A stretch of 64,000 nucleotides of DNA, from NCBI GenBank assembly GCA_951828385.1, contig OX639973.1, forward strand, positions 4,579,200-4,643,199, read 5' to 3'. Below, in pieces: positions 25,114 to 34,205 of the stretch. The notes below the pieces were generated by a model. It saw only the letters and a program-made list of their open reading frames with translations, ran no database searches and was not told the origin of the DNA. The translations under genes and the position numbers were made by a program. How positions within the stretch are numbered: position 1 is the first letter of the stretch; each line of letters starts with the position of its first letter. This stretch comes from an uncultured Poribacteria bacterium. GTDB taxonomy: Bacteria > Poribacteria > WGA-4E > WGA-3G.

Positions 25114-25142
25114 ATTATAACACATCTCTAACAATTTCTCAA
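25114..25142 (-). promoter_or_regulatory. Promoter of the PemK module
   Basis: Minus strand TTGAGA (25142-25137), a 17-base spacer and TATAAT (25119-25114). The same sequence, with few changes, stands at 23634-23662. Confidence 0.65.
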
Positions 25143-25190
25143 ATTAAAACACACTAAAATCAGACGAGTACGCGAAGGTATCATCTCGTT

Positions 25191-27122
25191 CTATGGCCAG
25201 AAGTTATACATTGGCTGCTGCGTTACCACACTGACAAGGCTCCAGATACCGCCGACCGTGAAATCACCTAACATTAACCCAATCGCGAACATCACCAACT
25301 GCTGTGATGTCCTCGGTCCACCAATCTTCAAGACGCTCCACTTGATAATCGAACTCACCAACATACAGCTCCACAGGTATCGCATCCCCCAATCGCTGGA
25401 AACGACGAACCCGATCGGATGGAAGGGCCACCAAAAGAAACGCGCCCGCATAAACATTAGGAGTGTCGAAAAGAGTAAGCCGAAAAGGATGCCACCCGTG
25501 GCATAGAAATTCGGTTCGGTAGGGTAGTAGAGCCACCGTTGAAGCCCGTTGAAAACACGTCCACCAAAGCCGGTTGACCAACTGCTGCTGCCGCTCATAT
25601 TCAAAGCACCGTAAGTGTAAAAGAGATAGAGTATCACGCCGAAGACCATCACGGCAGCGAACCCTGAAACGCCTAATAACGCGAAGAACAAGCGTCTTGT
25701 TGAGATTCCCGAACGTTCCGAGAGTTTGAAACCCTCTAATTGGTGTGGCATCGGGTTGCTTGTGTAACTCCGATTGAACCAACGGTAGAGCGTCAAGGCG
25801 ACGAGGTTGTTCGTGCCTAACGCCCGCGTGCCAAAACCGTCAACGAGGATATGGTGGTTCGGCATGTTCTCCATCGCATGCACGGGAAACCCCTGCTCCG
25901 CGCGCATCCGCGTGAGTACCAAGACGATGATGAAATAGATTCCGAAAAAAATCGGAATCAGCCAGAGTGACATACCGATCCGCTTGGAGAAGATAAAAAG
26001 CAGCGCGAGTCCGCCAACAATCCCCCACAATGCGAACCTATAGGAAACAGGTTCATTGGCATCCTCGCCTGTACGGCGACGCGCAATACGGAACACACCC
26101 CGGAAATGACGGAGGTTCAACACTAAAACGGAGATGAAAATCCCGATCGCAGCCCCAAAGCATTGTCTGTCAATGTATGGAAATCCGGGTAAGCTGGACA
26201 GTCCAACGGCACTTGTGAATACCAATTGTGCCTTGTAGAACATAAAGAAAAACCAGCTGGAGAACGAGAGGTCAAGCGGCATCAGCAGTCCAAGTCCGAT
26301 AACAAATGGATAATAAGACATACTGATACCGCCAACGGCGTTCCACGGTTTTTCTGTGAACAGGTGTCCAAATCCGCGCCAACCCCCGATCCGCTTAATC
26401 GGTAAGGTTGGGAGTGTCGGATACAGAAAACTGAAACCGTTGAGGATTGCTATGGATGCAGCGATCCCGAAGCCGAGCCACGTGATACGGTGTGAAAATA
26501 GCGATTTTGTGTTATGTGTGACGTGAAAGGCAATCTGAGTGATTGGATAGGCGAGGCGTTCGCGTTCAACCCACTGCTTCCGCAGGATGACATTGATACA
26601 CAACATCACGAGGACGAGGATTGTCATGAATCCTGCCCACGAAAGCACTGGCACTACCCATGCACTGACGATATCCAACGTAGAGAGGTTGGTTTCACCG
26701 ATATAGTAACCCGCCAAAACCTTAGGATCGTCTACAAGCAGCCATTTCGGTAGATAATCCCAGAAAAGCTGTTTCCATTCGTTTTCAGGAGTCGCGAACC
26801 AGAAGGCGTGTCCGACGGTCGTGACGAGAATCGTCATCAGGGTGATGGACGGGAAAGCGCAGGCAGTGCTGAGGAGGATGTATATCGTTAGGAGTTCTGC
26901 ATCTGTGAAGAGTTTGCGGCGAACAGCGAGATTGAGGAGGGTGAAAGCGAATACGACGAATACGACGTTGTAAAACGGGACGGCATACGTGTTCAGCGCA
27001 TAACCGACAAGTCCGACTTCGCCTGCGATGATCCAGTAGAAATTAAACGGAATCAGCACGAGCGTGATGGCGATAGATTTCCATGTGACACCGTGTGATT
27101 TTTGGGGTTCATGGTTTCTCAT
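25191..27122 (-). CDS. DUF6785-family polytopic membrane protein
   Basis: The product is 643 residues with about 14 hydrophobic segments, starting SIAITLVLIPFNFYWIIAG. Features known from DUF6785/DUF6784 proteins include a cytoplasmic start, WVERERLAYPITQIAFH after the fifth helix, and RAEQGFPVHAMENM. The family is common in Poribacteria, Planctomycetes and Verrucomicrobia and has a fold thought similar to oligopeptide or OPT-like transporters; the substrate is unknown. Its start overlaps the end of the third MNT-HEPN gene by 14 bp. Confidence 0.8.
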   Translation of the reverse strand: MRNHEPQKSHGVTWKSIAITLVLIPFNFYWIIAGEVGLVGYALNTYAVPFYNVVFVVFAFTLLNLAVRRKLFTDAELLTIYILLSTACAFPSITLMTILVTTVGHAFWFATPENEWKQLFWDYLPKWLLVDDPKVLAGYYIGETNLSTLDIVSAWVVPVLSWAGFMTILVLVMLCINVILRKQWVERERLAYPITQIAFHVTHNTKSLFSHRITWLGFGIAASIAILNGFSFLYPTLPTLPIKRIGGWRGFGHLFTEKPWNAVGGISMSYYPFVIGLGLLMPLDLSFSSWFFFMFYKAQLVFTSAVGLSSLPGFPYIDRQCFGAAIGIFISVLVLNLRHFRGVFRIARRRTGEDANEPVSYRFALWGIVGGLALLFIFSKRIGMSLWLIPIFFGIYFIIVLVLTRMRAEQGFPVHAMENMPNHHILVDGFGTRALGTNNLVALTLYRWFNRSYTSNPMPHQLEGFKLSERSGISTRRLFFALLGVSGFAAVMVFGVILYLFYTYGALNMSGSSSWSTGFGGRVFNGLQRWLYYPTEPNFYATGGILFGLLFSTLLMFMRARFFWWPFHPIGFVVSSDWGMRYLWSCMLVSSIIKWSVLKIGGPRTSQQLVMFAIGLMLGDFTVGGIWSLVSVVTQQPMYNFWP

Positions 27123-28074
27123 CTGACTCGTGGGTTTCGGTTAAATAATCAATGAACGTGTCTAATTCTTCAGAAACCGTTGTGAATAGTTCCGTGACTG
27201 GCTTCGCATGTTCTTCGGCTTTTTCGTAAATCAATTCATCGCCATAAATGTTGTTGACTTTATGGCGGAAGTCTAAAAGTTCCTTTAATCTCAATAGCGT
27301 TTTCTGGGAAATCACCGGAGGTCGTTCTGATTGTTGTTTTGCCATTTGTTCAAGCAGGTCGTTATGCCACCTGTTCCCGCTCGGTGTGTGCATATCTATC
27401 TCACTGGCAATTCGCTCGAAAATCCGCTCAATGCCACTGTAAACCTCAACGAGTTTTTTAGCAGTTAATTCTTCAAAGAATTTTCTGTGACGGGGTACAG
27501 CCACTTCAATCTCTTGCAATAACTCTGTAATGCTTCCAATAACTCGCTCGATTTTCAAGCGTTCATCGGTGATACGTTGGATAAGTTTGGCTTGATTCAT
27601 TTCGTAAACGGTTCCGTTTTGAACCGGAGGCGTTGGTAGGTGTAGATGTTTGTAAGGTCCCTGTCTGTCTATTCCTGCGTCGATTTTTTTTATAGGAATT
27701 GCTTGGTGCTGCACCCGATTGCGGAAGTGTCCAGTGGATTCCTCAAAGTTAATCAGGTCAATGTTGAACTCACGGCACAAGTTAGTAATCTCGGAGTGAG
27801 CATCGCGACACTGGACATCTGAGAGTCCCCAGACAGCAATGTCAATGTCTGATTCCTTTGTGAACCGTCCGTATTCAGTGAGGGAGCCGAAGACAGCAAC
27901 TTTCGTCGCGCCGAAGTCCCGATAGAGTACGGTGGCGAGGCGATGCGCCGTCTCCCACGCGCGTTGGAGTAGCTCCTTGTCAACCTGACGGTTTTCCCAT
28001 TGGCGTTTGAGGTTTTCTCTGCATTTCGCGAGTTCTGATGGAGACATTCCACTTGTCGTAGGTGCGCGACGCAT
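27109..28074 (-). CDS. MNT nucleotidyltransferase fused to HEPN-like domain (copy C)
   Basis: The product is 321 residues and a clear paralogue of the copies at 18.4-20.2 kb. It has VAVFGSLTE and SDIDIAVWG and the third acid in FNIDLINFE. The helical half has DFRHKVNNIYGDEL, again R-H-x-x-x-N-x-Y instead of a catalytic R-x4-6-H. A 20-residue insertion (about 150-175) separates the halves. More distant from A and B than they are from each other. It lies upstream of the DUF6785 gene and overlaps it slightly; there is no sign of a separate HEPN gene. Confidence 0.8.
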   Translation of the reverse strand: MRRAPTTSGMSPSELAKCRENLKRQWENRQVDKELLQRAWETAHRLATVLYRDFGATKVAVFGSLTEYGRFTKESDIDIAVWGLSDVQCRDAHSEITNLCREFNIDLINFEESTGHFRNRVQHQAIPIKKIDAGIDRQGPYKHLHLPTPPVQNGTVYEMNQAKLIQRITDERLKIERVIGSITELLQEIEVAVPRHRKFFEELTAKKLVEVYSGIERIFERIASEIDMHTPSGNRWHNDLLEQMAKQQSERPPVISQKTLLRLKELLDFRHKVNNIYGDELIYEKAEEHAKPVTELFTTVSEELDTFIDYLTETHESDEKP

Positions 28075-28106
28075 GTTTAAACCCCCGTGTTATTTGGATT
28101 GATTCC

Positions 28107-28126
28107 GGCGCGGTTAAGACCGCGCC
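28107..28126. terminator. GC hairpin between leftward genes
   Basis: GGCGCGGT (28107-28114) pairs with ACCGCGCC (28119-28126) around a TAAG loop. It may end the E1 alpha transcript, or be a member of the CGGTT-type hairpin repeats, since it has no T run on the minus side. Confidence 0.5.
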
Positions 28127-28149
28127 TACATTTACCGAGAATCGGATAT

Positions 28150-29133
28150 TTATGGCTGGATAGAGCCAGCATAAACGTCGTTTAGGGCATCTTCAGGGAG
28201 TGGTTCCGGGCTGTTCTTGGCAAATTCAAGTGCCGCTTCGAGTTCATTCGCGAGCTCTTCTTCAAGTGCCGTGAGTTCATCTTGCGTTACACCCTCTTCT
28301 TCCGTGAGGACTTCGGCAAGCCTTCGGATAGGATCCCGTTGCCGTTCCTGTTCTTGAACCTCTTCGCGGTCGCGGTAGGAGGTACCCGGATCGCCGATGT
28401 GGTGACCGCGGAACCTGTAGGTATCGCAGTTGAGGAGTGTCGGTCCGCTACCTTCGCGGGCGCGCGCGACAGCTTCATCTGCTGCAACGTAAACCTTTAG
28501 CACATCGTTTCCATCAACGGTAACACCCGGTATATCGTAGGACGGGGCACGGACAGCGATATCCTCTACCCGTTGGTGCTCGTGTTGTGGTGTTCCCATA
28601 CCGAATCGGTTGTTTTCACAAACAAAAACGACAGGCAGCTCCCACACGGCAGCGAGATTAAGCGTCTCATGGAATACGCCTTGATTCGTCGCACCGTCGC
28701 CGAAGAAAGACACGGCGACCTGCTGCGTGCCGCGGAGTTTAGCGGAAAGTGCAGCACCCGCGGCGAGTGGAATTCCGGCACCGACAACACCGTTGGCACC
28801 CAGAATCCCTGTCTCCTTATCAGCGATGTGCATTGAACCCCCTTTACCTTTACAATAACCGGTCGTGCGAGCGAATAACTCTGCCATCATCCGGTCGCGT
28901 TTGCCACCTTTAGCGATCAGGTGACCATGTCCGCGGTGTGTACTCGTGATGTAATCTTCATCTTGCAAATGGACGCAAACACCTACGGCGGTGGCTTCTT
29001 CACCAATATAGAGATGCAGAAAACCCGGGAGTTGACCACTCTGATAAAGGGTGCCAGCAGCTTCCTCAAATTGGCGGATTTCTATCATTTTGCGATACAT
29101 GTAAAGCATCTGATCTTTACTCGGTTTTGACAT
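28150..29133 (-). CDS. Thiamine-dependent dehydrogenase E1 alpha subunit
   Basis: The product is 327 residues, matching PdhA/AcoA. The ThDP-binding stretch begins FGDGATNQGVFHE and ends with ENN; the start has EIRQFEEAAGTLY. The conserved histidines lie in STHRGHGHLIAKG and RFRGHHIGDP. It would decarboxylate pyruvate, acetoin or a branched oxo acid with an E1 beta partner, which normally is the next gene but is not in this neighbourhood. It may therefore work with a beta subunit encoded elsewhere. Confidence 0.9.
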   Translation of the reverse strand: MSKPSKDQMLYMYRKMIEIRQFEEAAGTLYQSGQLPGFLHLYIGEEATAVGVCVHLQDEDYITSTHRGHGHLIAKGGKRDRMMAELFARTTGYCKGKGGSMHIADKETGILGANGVVGAGIPLAAGAALSAKLRGTQQVAVSFFGDGATNQGVFHETLNLAAVWELPVVFVCENNRFGMGTPQHEHQRVEDIAVRAPSYDIPGVTVDGNDVLKVYVAADEAVARAREGSGPTLLNCDTYRFRGHHIGDPGTSYRDREEVQEQERQRDPIRRLAEVLTEEEGVTQDELTALEEELANELEAALEFAKNSPEPLPEDALNDVYAGSIQP

Positions 29134-29197
29134 AATTCCTTTCCTATTTTCTATCTCAATATAAACGTTTGAGACGTTTTGCCGGTTCTATAGATGT

Positions 29198-29914
29198 TCA
29201 ATTCAAGTACTGTGTGACCTCGGATGGAGCGATACACTCCGGTGAATCATTCGTAGGACGGTTGACAAACCGTGATACCGGATACGCCTCTATCTCTTCA
29301 TCTACGTAGGGGATGAGAAGCCGTTGAAGTGCATCCGCTGATTTTGCTTCTGGTGAAAGCCAGTCCGCATAAGCGTCTTTTGGTAGAATTACAGGCATCC
29401 TGTGATGAATCTTCTCCAACACAGCGTTGGGTGGACATGTAATGATAGTGCAAGAACGGAGCGGTTTATCTATCCCTTCCACCTGCCATATCTCCCATAA
29501 CCCCGCCAGCGCGAACGGTTTTTGCGATTTGAGACGGATATAGACCGGTTGTTTGCGCCTGTCACCGGGTACCTGTTTCCATTCGTAGTAGCCGTCTGCC
29601 AAGATGAGACATCGCCTGCGTTTGTAAGCACTTCGGAAAGAAGGTTTCTCCGCCAGGGTTTCCGAACGCGCATTGATCATCCTGTTTCCGATTTTCGGGT
29701 CTTTCGCCCAAGACGGAATGAGTCCCCAGTGAAAAAATTCTACCTGCCCCATTTCTGGGTGTATCTCCGTATCAGTTGGTGTATTGGCTATAACAGCCAC
29801 GTCTTGTGTCGGTGAGATGTTATAGCGCGGCGACAAGTTCATCGGCATCGCGAAATCGAAGAAGGTTTGGCGCATGGTTTCGGTGTCACTCGCAAGCGTA
29901 AATCGTCCACACAT
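29198..29914 (-). CDS. SOS response-associated peptidase (SRAP/YedK-like)
   Basis: The product is 238 residues. MCGRFTL places the catalytic Cys2 right after the start Met, as in YedK/HMCES, which crosslinks to abasic sites in single-stranded DNA. NARSETLAEKPSF, LADGYYEWK and HHRMPVIL supply the conserved Asn, Glu and His. The length is usual for the family. It has no visible LexA box. Confidence 0.93.
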   Translation of the reverse strand: MCGRFTLASDTETMRQTFFDFAMPMNLSPRYNISPTQDVAVIANTPTDTEIHPEMGQVEFFHWGLIPSWAKDPKIGNRMINARSETLAEKPSFRSAYKRRRCLILADGYYEWKQVPGDRRKQPVYIRLKSQKPFALAGLWEIWQVEGIDKPLRSCTIITCPPNAVLEKIHHRMPVILPKDAYADWLSPEAKSADALQRLLIPYVDEEIEAYPVSRFVNRPTNDSPECIAPSEVTQYLN

Positions 29915-29947
29915 TGTTTTATCTCCTGAAAAAGATGGGAATCTGTC

Positions 29948-30787
29948 CTATGTATCCCTTTTCGGTTGTGGTACCAGAATATCATCTCTCCAACGGAGAC
30001 GGAAGGACGGTCGTACCAATGCTTCTGGCGATTGGAGCGTCAAGCCGCCATCCGCGGTTAACACGATACCCGTAACGAAATCCGCTTCATCGGATGCTAA
30101 GAAAAGTGCAGCGTTGGCGATATCTTCAGGTTTTCCGTAGCGTCCAACCGGATAGCAGTCGCGCGAAGCTTGTTCTTCCAAATCATCTTCAGCGAGAGAG
30201 GCTTCACCGCGTTCCCCAACAATCTGTCCAGGGGCGATAGCATTTGCGCGGATACCTTCTCTGCCATAATCGAGCGCAATGCTGCGTGTTAAAGCGTTCA
30301 AACCGCCTTTTCCGGCACCATAAAGTCCAAATCCCGGGTTTGTGATCGTGGCATTAACGGTAGAGATGAAGACCAAAGCACCGCCACCATTTTGAATCAT
30401 TTCTGGGATACAATACTTTGCACCGAGCCAGGGGCCACCAAGCGTCACGCCGAGACTTTCGTTCCATTCTTCCATCGTGAATTCAATGGCTTTTTTGGTG
30501 TAAGAGTGCGCCGCGTTATGAACAAGCGTTGTTATTTTACCGTAGTTTGACAAAGCAGTTTCGACGAGTGTCTGCCAAGTTGATTCATCGGCGACATCAC
30601 CCATAACTGCAACCGCTTCTCCGCCAGCATCTTGGATATGCTGGACGGTTTCAGCGAGTTTTTCTTCGCGGCGGCGCGTATTCACAACGACTTTCGCACC
30701 TTCACAAGCAAACTTATAGGCGGTCGCCGCGCCAATGCCGCCCCAAGCAGCACCTGCGACAATCGCAACTTTTCCTTCCAGTCTCAT
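29948..30787 (-). CDS. Short-chain dehydrogenase/reductase
   Basis: The product is 279 residues with a Rossmann start (KVAIVAGAAWGGIGAATAY), a slightly unusual glycine motif with Trp-Gly in place of the usual Ser/Gly-x pattern. The catalytic Ser lies in VFISTVNA and the pair in LYGAGKGGLNAL (YxxxK). It ends with VLTADGGLTL and a 25-residue extension. Acidic and Arg residues after the second strand (VNTRRREE) suggest NADPH. The substrate is unknown. Confidence 0.9.
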   Translation of the reverse strand: MRLEGKVAIVAGAAWGGIGAATAYKFACEGAKVVVNTRRREEKLAETVQHIQDAGGEAVAVMGDVADESTWQTLVETALSNYGKITTLVHNAAHSYTKKAIEFTMEEWNESLGVTLGGPWLGAKYCIPEMIQNGGGALVFISTVNATITNPGFGLYGAGKGGLNALTRSIALDYGREGIRANAIAPGQIVGERGEASLAEDDLEEQASRDCYPVGRYGKPEDIANAALFLASDEADFVTGIVLTADGGLTLQSPEALVRPSFRLRWRDDILVPQPKRDT

Positions 30788-30861
30788 GATAACCCTTTCC
30801 TTTTCCGTAAAATATCCATTGAATTTCGCATCCGCATGATGCTATGCTATTGGCGTATTGA

Positions 30862-32295
30862 TTATTCCTCTTTTTCTATGTCTTTTGTATCTATAATTTC
30901 TATAAGACCTGTATCTATATCTTCTATGTCATCTTCCATGTCTTCCATATCGAATATACCCACCATATTTGCCACATTGAGGATATCTGCCAAAGGATTT
31001 TCAAGTTCGAGAATCTCTTCAGCGGCTGCGTTAGCGGCATCCGTTCTGCCAATCAGGCTGTTCATCGCAATCCGACCGAAATGCGCTGGCATGAAATCTG
31101 GATCAAGTCGAATGGCTTCCTCATAATCGGCGATAATGGCTTCATAAATTTCAATGTTAGTCTTGCTGGGTTCTCCAGCAAGCGTGGTCGTTATCAGTCC
31201 ACGAGCAAAGTAGGCTTTCACGAGATCTGGTTCCAGTCGAATGGCTGCGTTACAATCAGCGAGGGCAGCTTCATATTCTTCAAATTTGGCTTTTATGAGT
31301 CCTCGATTGAAGTATGCCACAGCGGAGTCTGGTTCCAGTCGAATGGCTTCGTCATAGTCAACGATGGCAGCTTCAGTTTGTTCAAGTTTGTCCTGAGCGA
31401 AGGCTCGCCCGTTATAAGCCTCGGCGTAATCTGGTTTTTGACGTATCACTTCATCAAAATCGCTAACAGCCTCTTCAAAATTGGCGAGATTGTTGTGCGC
31501 GACCGCACGATTGTAGTACGCTTCGGTATCTTCGGGGTTTGAACGGATGGCTCCGTTAGCGGCTTCAACGGCGGCTTCATATTCTTCTATTTCTTCTTCG
31601 TCAAGCTCGAAAAAAGTCTCAAGATCAGATGGTGTGTCATCAGGGGCTAATAGGTTTGAGGAATGTAGCGATGGGAAAAGTAAACTTTTGCCTTTTAATG
31701 CTGCTATGGCGGCTTCACGCAAATCATGGGCATCATCATGCGTAGGATCTAATCGGATTGTCTTATCAAAGTCATTAATAGCGGCTTCATAGTCCTCTAT
31801 GTCGCCGTTTACTATCCCGCGATTGTAATATGCCTCGGCGTAATTGGGACGGAGACGTATTGCTTCGTTAATATCGTCAAAGGCGGCCTCATAGTCCTCT
31901 AAATCAGTGTATACAGTACCTCGGACGTTGTAAGCTTCTGCTAAGTCGGGTTTTAGACGGATAGCGGTATTACAATCCTCTATAGCAGAGGCATCATCAC
32001 CGAGCATGTTTTTTGAAAGTCCGCGTTTCGTGTAGGCATTAACCGACTCTGGTTTTAACTTGATGACTTGATTGAAGTCTTCAATAGCCTCTTCGTATTC
32101 CCCTAATTCAATATTTGAGAGCCCGCGATTGTAGTACGCCTCCGCAAAATCTGCCTTGAGCTGGATCGCTTCGTCATAATTTGCAATTGCTTCTATATAG
32201 TCCCCTTGCGAGGCTTTTGAAAGCCCTGTAGCGTTATAGGATGCTGGAGACTTATTTGACCGTCTTTTCCTTTTTTTTTGCCTTTTCTTAGCCAT
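30862..32295 (-). CDS. TPR-repeat protein
   Basis: The product is 477 residues: a basic N-terminus (KKRQKKRKRRSNK) then about nine tetratricopeptide units of the type AxxDYDEAIRLKPDxAxAYYNRG, broken by a linker near residues 195-230. The end is very acidic (EDMEDDIEDIDTG). No signal peptide. It is probably a cytoplasmic scaffold with an unknown partner. Confidence 0.88.
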   Translation of the reverse strand: MAKKRQKKRKRRSNKSPASYNATGLSKASQGDYIEAIANYDEAIQLKADFAEAYYNRGLSNIELGEYEEAIEDFNQVIKLKPESVNAYTKRGLSKNMLGDDASAIEDCNTAIRLKPDLAEAYNVRGTVYTDLEDYEAAFDDINEAIRLRPNYAEAYYNRGIVNGDIEDYEAAINDFDKTIRLDPTHDDAHDLREAAIAALKGKSLLFPSLHSSNLLAPDDTPSDLETFFELDEEEIEEYEAAVEAANGAIRSNPEDTEAYYNRAVAHNNLANFEEAVSDFDEVIRQKPDYAEAYNGRAFAQDKLEQTEAAIVDYDEAIRLEPDSAVAYFNRGLIKAKFEEYEAALADCNAAIRLEPDLVKAYFARGLITTTLAGEPSKTNIEIYEAIIADYEEAIRLDPDFMPAHFGRIAMNSLIGRTDAANAAAEEILELENPLADILNVANMVGIFDMEDMEDDIEDIDTGLIEIIDTKDIEKEE

Positions 32296-32420
32296 AATAT
32301 CCCCCTTTTTTCAAGAAAAATCAGCAGGAGCGTTTGTTGCTATCAATTTTTCAACTATTATACCACATTTTCTATTTTTGTGCTACAATGATAATAATCG
32401 TAATGAAGGGAGAAACGCGA

Positions 32421-32780
32421 GTGAAATTAGCAATAAAAGAATGGCTCGACAATTGTGTAGAAAAACTCAACGCAGGCGAGTTAACTGAGGCTGACCTGCG
32501 CGGTGTGACCACCGCCTTAAATGCGGAGAAGCAGCTCCTTCTCTATCTCTATTCCAAATCGACGAACTTGCGTTCACCGCTTGGCGCATGGGCATTGTAC
32601 GACGCAACGGCACCGGATGAACCCGTGCTGCCCTCGCAAGATGCACCTTATACATCCGTGCTTGACGCAGTTCGTGACGGATGGCGGATTGTTCAATTTC
32701 CGCGTCCCGAACTCCACAACTTTTCGGATGTTGATAACGCCTACCTCACTTTTGAGTTCATTTTAGAGAAGTATGTCTAA
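32421..32780 (+). CDS. Hypothetical protein before the dioxygenase gene
   Basis: The start is set at GTG 32421, 7-10 bases after AGGGAG. The longer frame from 32334 has an unlikely hydrophobic lead. The product is 119 residues, starting KLAIKEWLDNCVEKL and containing LGAWALYDA and a C-terminal YLTFEFILEKYV. No motif recognised. It lies 12 bp before the phytanoyl dioxygenase gene, so it is co-transcribed with it. Confidence 0.6.
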   Translation: MKLAIKEWLDNCVEKLNAGELTEADLRGVTTALNAEKQLLLYLYSKSTNLRSPLGAWALYDATAPDEPVLPSQDAPYTSVLDAVRDGWRIVQFPRPELHNFSDVDNAYLTFEFILEKYV

Positions 32781-32792
32781 AGGAATTAGAAA

Positions 32793-33590
32793 ATGATTAA
32801 CGTTGAACCGACGCTAAATGACCTTCAGGTCATGCAGTTTATCCATAACGGCTATATCGCCTTAGAGAACATCATTGATGCGGATTTCAATCAGAAATGC
32901 GACTCGGTGCACGGGGGACGTCTCAACGATTTTGTTCACACAGACGAATTTCGTCGGAACCTGTTGCTTCATCCAGAAGTTGCAGGGGTTGCACGTTCGC
33001 TATTGGGTGCGAATTTCCTCGTGCCAACAAGCGCACACCACCATCTCTTTGAGGCACCACATCGCGGGCAAACATGGCACTCCGATGGGATCACCGAGTA
33101 CGGATACGGTATTACACACCTCCAGTGCTACTATTATCCGAAAGAGGTGAAGATTGAAGATGGACCAACGATGATATTGCCCGGTTCCCACCATCGGCTT
33201 GTGGACAGGGAGGCAATCGCGCATTACGGCGACATTCTCGGACAGCTCTCACTCACTGTTCCAGCAGGCACCGTTGCGATGACGCGCTACGGGATCTGGC
33301 ATAAGGCGGGTCCGAAACTCAATGCCGATCGACGGGGCATGATTAAGTTCTCCTATTACCGAACGGCAACACCCAAACCGGATTGGGCGCGCAATTCCGA
33401 TGAGATTCCGCCTTACCAACACCAAGGAAGGCATCCGTACGTAACCGAGATAGAATCCTACCGCGACCGACGCAGGGGTGAATTGACATGGAACTGGTTA
33501 TGCGGGTTGGCAGAGGTCGAAGAGCCGATTCCACCAGTGCAAATGTTTAACAGCGGAATTCCGCTATCAGAGATCCAACTTCAGTCGTAA
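32793..33590 (+). CDS. Phytanoyl-CoA dioxygenase-family enzyme
   Basis: The product is 265 residues of the PhyH family of Fe(II)/2-oxoglutarate oxygenases. The iron ligands are seen in TWHSDGI (HxD) and, later, GIWHKAG (distal His). Proline- and glycine-rich turns follow (LPGSHHRL). Such genes are strongly expanded in Poribacteria. The natural substrate cannot be deduced here. Confidence 0.9.
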   Translation: MINVEPTLNDLQVMQFIHNGYIALENIIDADFNQKCDSVHGGRLNDFVHTDEFRRNLLLHPEVAGVARSLLGANFLVPTSAHHHLFEAPHRGQTWHSDGITEYGYGITHLQCYYYPKEVKIEDGPTMILPGSHHRLVDREAIAHYGDILGQLSLTVPAGTVAMTRYGIWHKAGPKLNADRRGMIKFSYYRTATPKPDWARNSDEIPPYQHQGRHPYVTEIESYRDRRRGELTWNWLCGLAEVEEPIPPVQMFNSGIPLSEIQLQS

Positions 33591-33627
33591 GTGAACGTAG
33601 GCATATGCGAATAATAGATTAGGCTCT

Positions 33628-34125
33628 CTATTCGCTATTTTCTAGAGAAGGGTCTGATTTGGGAAGGCTCCGCGCACCGATAAAGGCAACAATAAATCCG
33701 ATAGCTGCACCAAAACCACCGAATTGGAGACTGGCAAGTTGCCCCAATTCCACCTTGGATGTAGCATATTCCAATATTTCCTCGGCCAAAGGTGTTCCTT
33801 CGCTAAATTCTTGTCTGAATGTAAAAAATGTGAACAGAACGAATAAAAACCCAATAACACTACATGTTAGCACCAGTTTTCTGGCTCTCCAAGGTGTTTT
33901 TAACATGCAAAAGCAACCCAGAATAAGCATCAAAGCAACGAAAAAAGCATAGGGCATGTTTTCATTGCCTGTAGCAATATGAAAACCTGAAATAGTGAGA
34001 GATTCTTTTGGTGGAGAAATGACTAGATCTAAAGATGATATATCAATTTTAATCCACGGCAAAAAGCAGCAAAGCAGAACGATGCCTCCACCTACTAAAG
34101 AGACTATAAGCGAATTCTGCTTCAT
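33628..34125 (-). CDS. Small four-helix membrane protein
   Basis: ATG 34125 is chosen because it has GAGG upstream and opens a membrane helix directly. The longer frame to 34275 reads across a hairpin repeat. The product is 165 residues with four membrane segments (VSLVGGGIVLLCCFLPWI, FFVALMLILGCFCML, SVIGFLFVLFTFF, GFGAAIGFIVAFIG). No family recognised. It stands convergent to the dioxygenase gene. Confidence 0.65.
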   Translation of the reverse strand: MKQNSLIVSLVGGGIVLLCCFLPWIKIDISSLDLVISPPKESLTISGFHIATGNENMPYAFFVALMLILGCFCMLKTPWRARKLVLTCSVIGFLFVLFTFFTFRQEFSEGTPLAEEILEYATSKVELGQLASLQFGGFGAAIGFIVAFIGARSLPKSDPSLENSE

Positions 34126-34167
34126 AGTGGTTTCCTCAAAGTATTTTTTATCCTTAAAACGTTCCAT

Positions 34168-34194
34168 TGTAGGCAGGCTATTAACCCGCCTACA
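34168..34194. repeat. TGTAGGC inverted repeat
   Basis: TGTAGGC (34168-34174) pairs with GCCTACA (34188-34194), with inner GG/CC pairs. It is similar in style to other GC-rich hairpins here, for example 35022-35050 (GGCGGC/GCCGCC between the isomerase and oxidoreductase genes). Confidence 0.6.
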
Positions 34195-34205
34195 AGATTC
34201 AGGAA

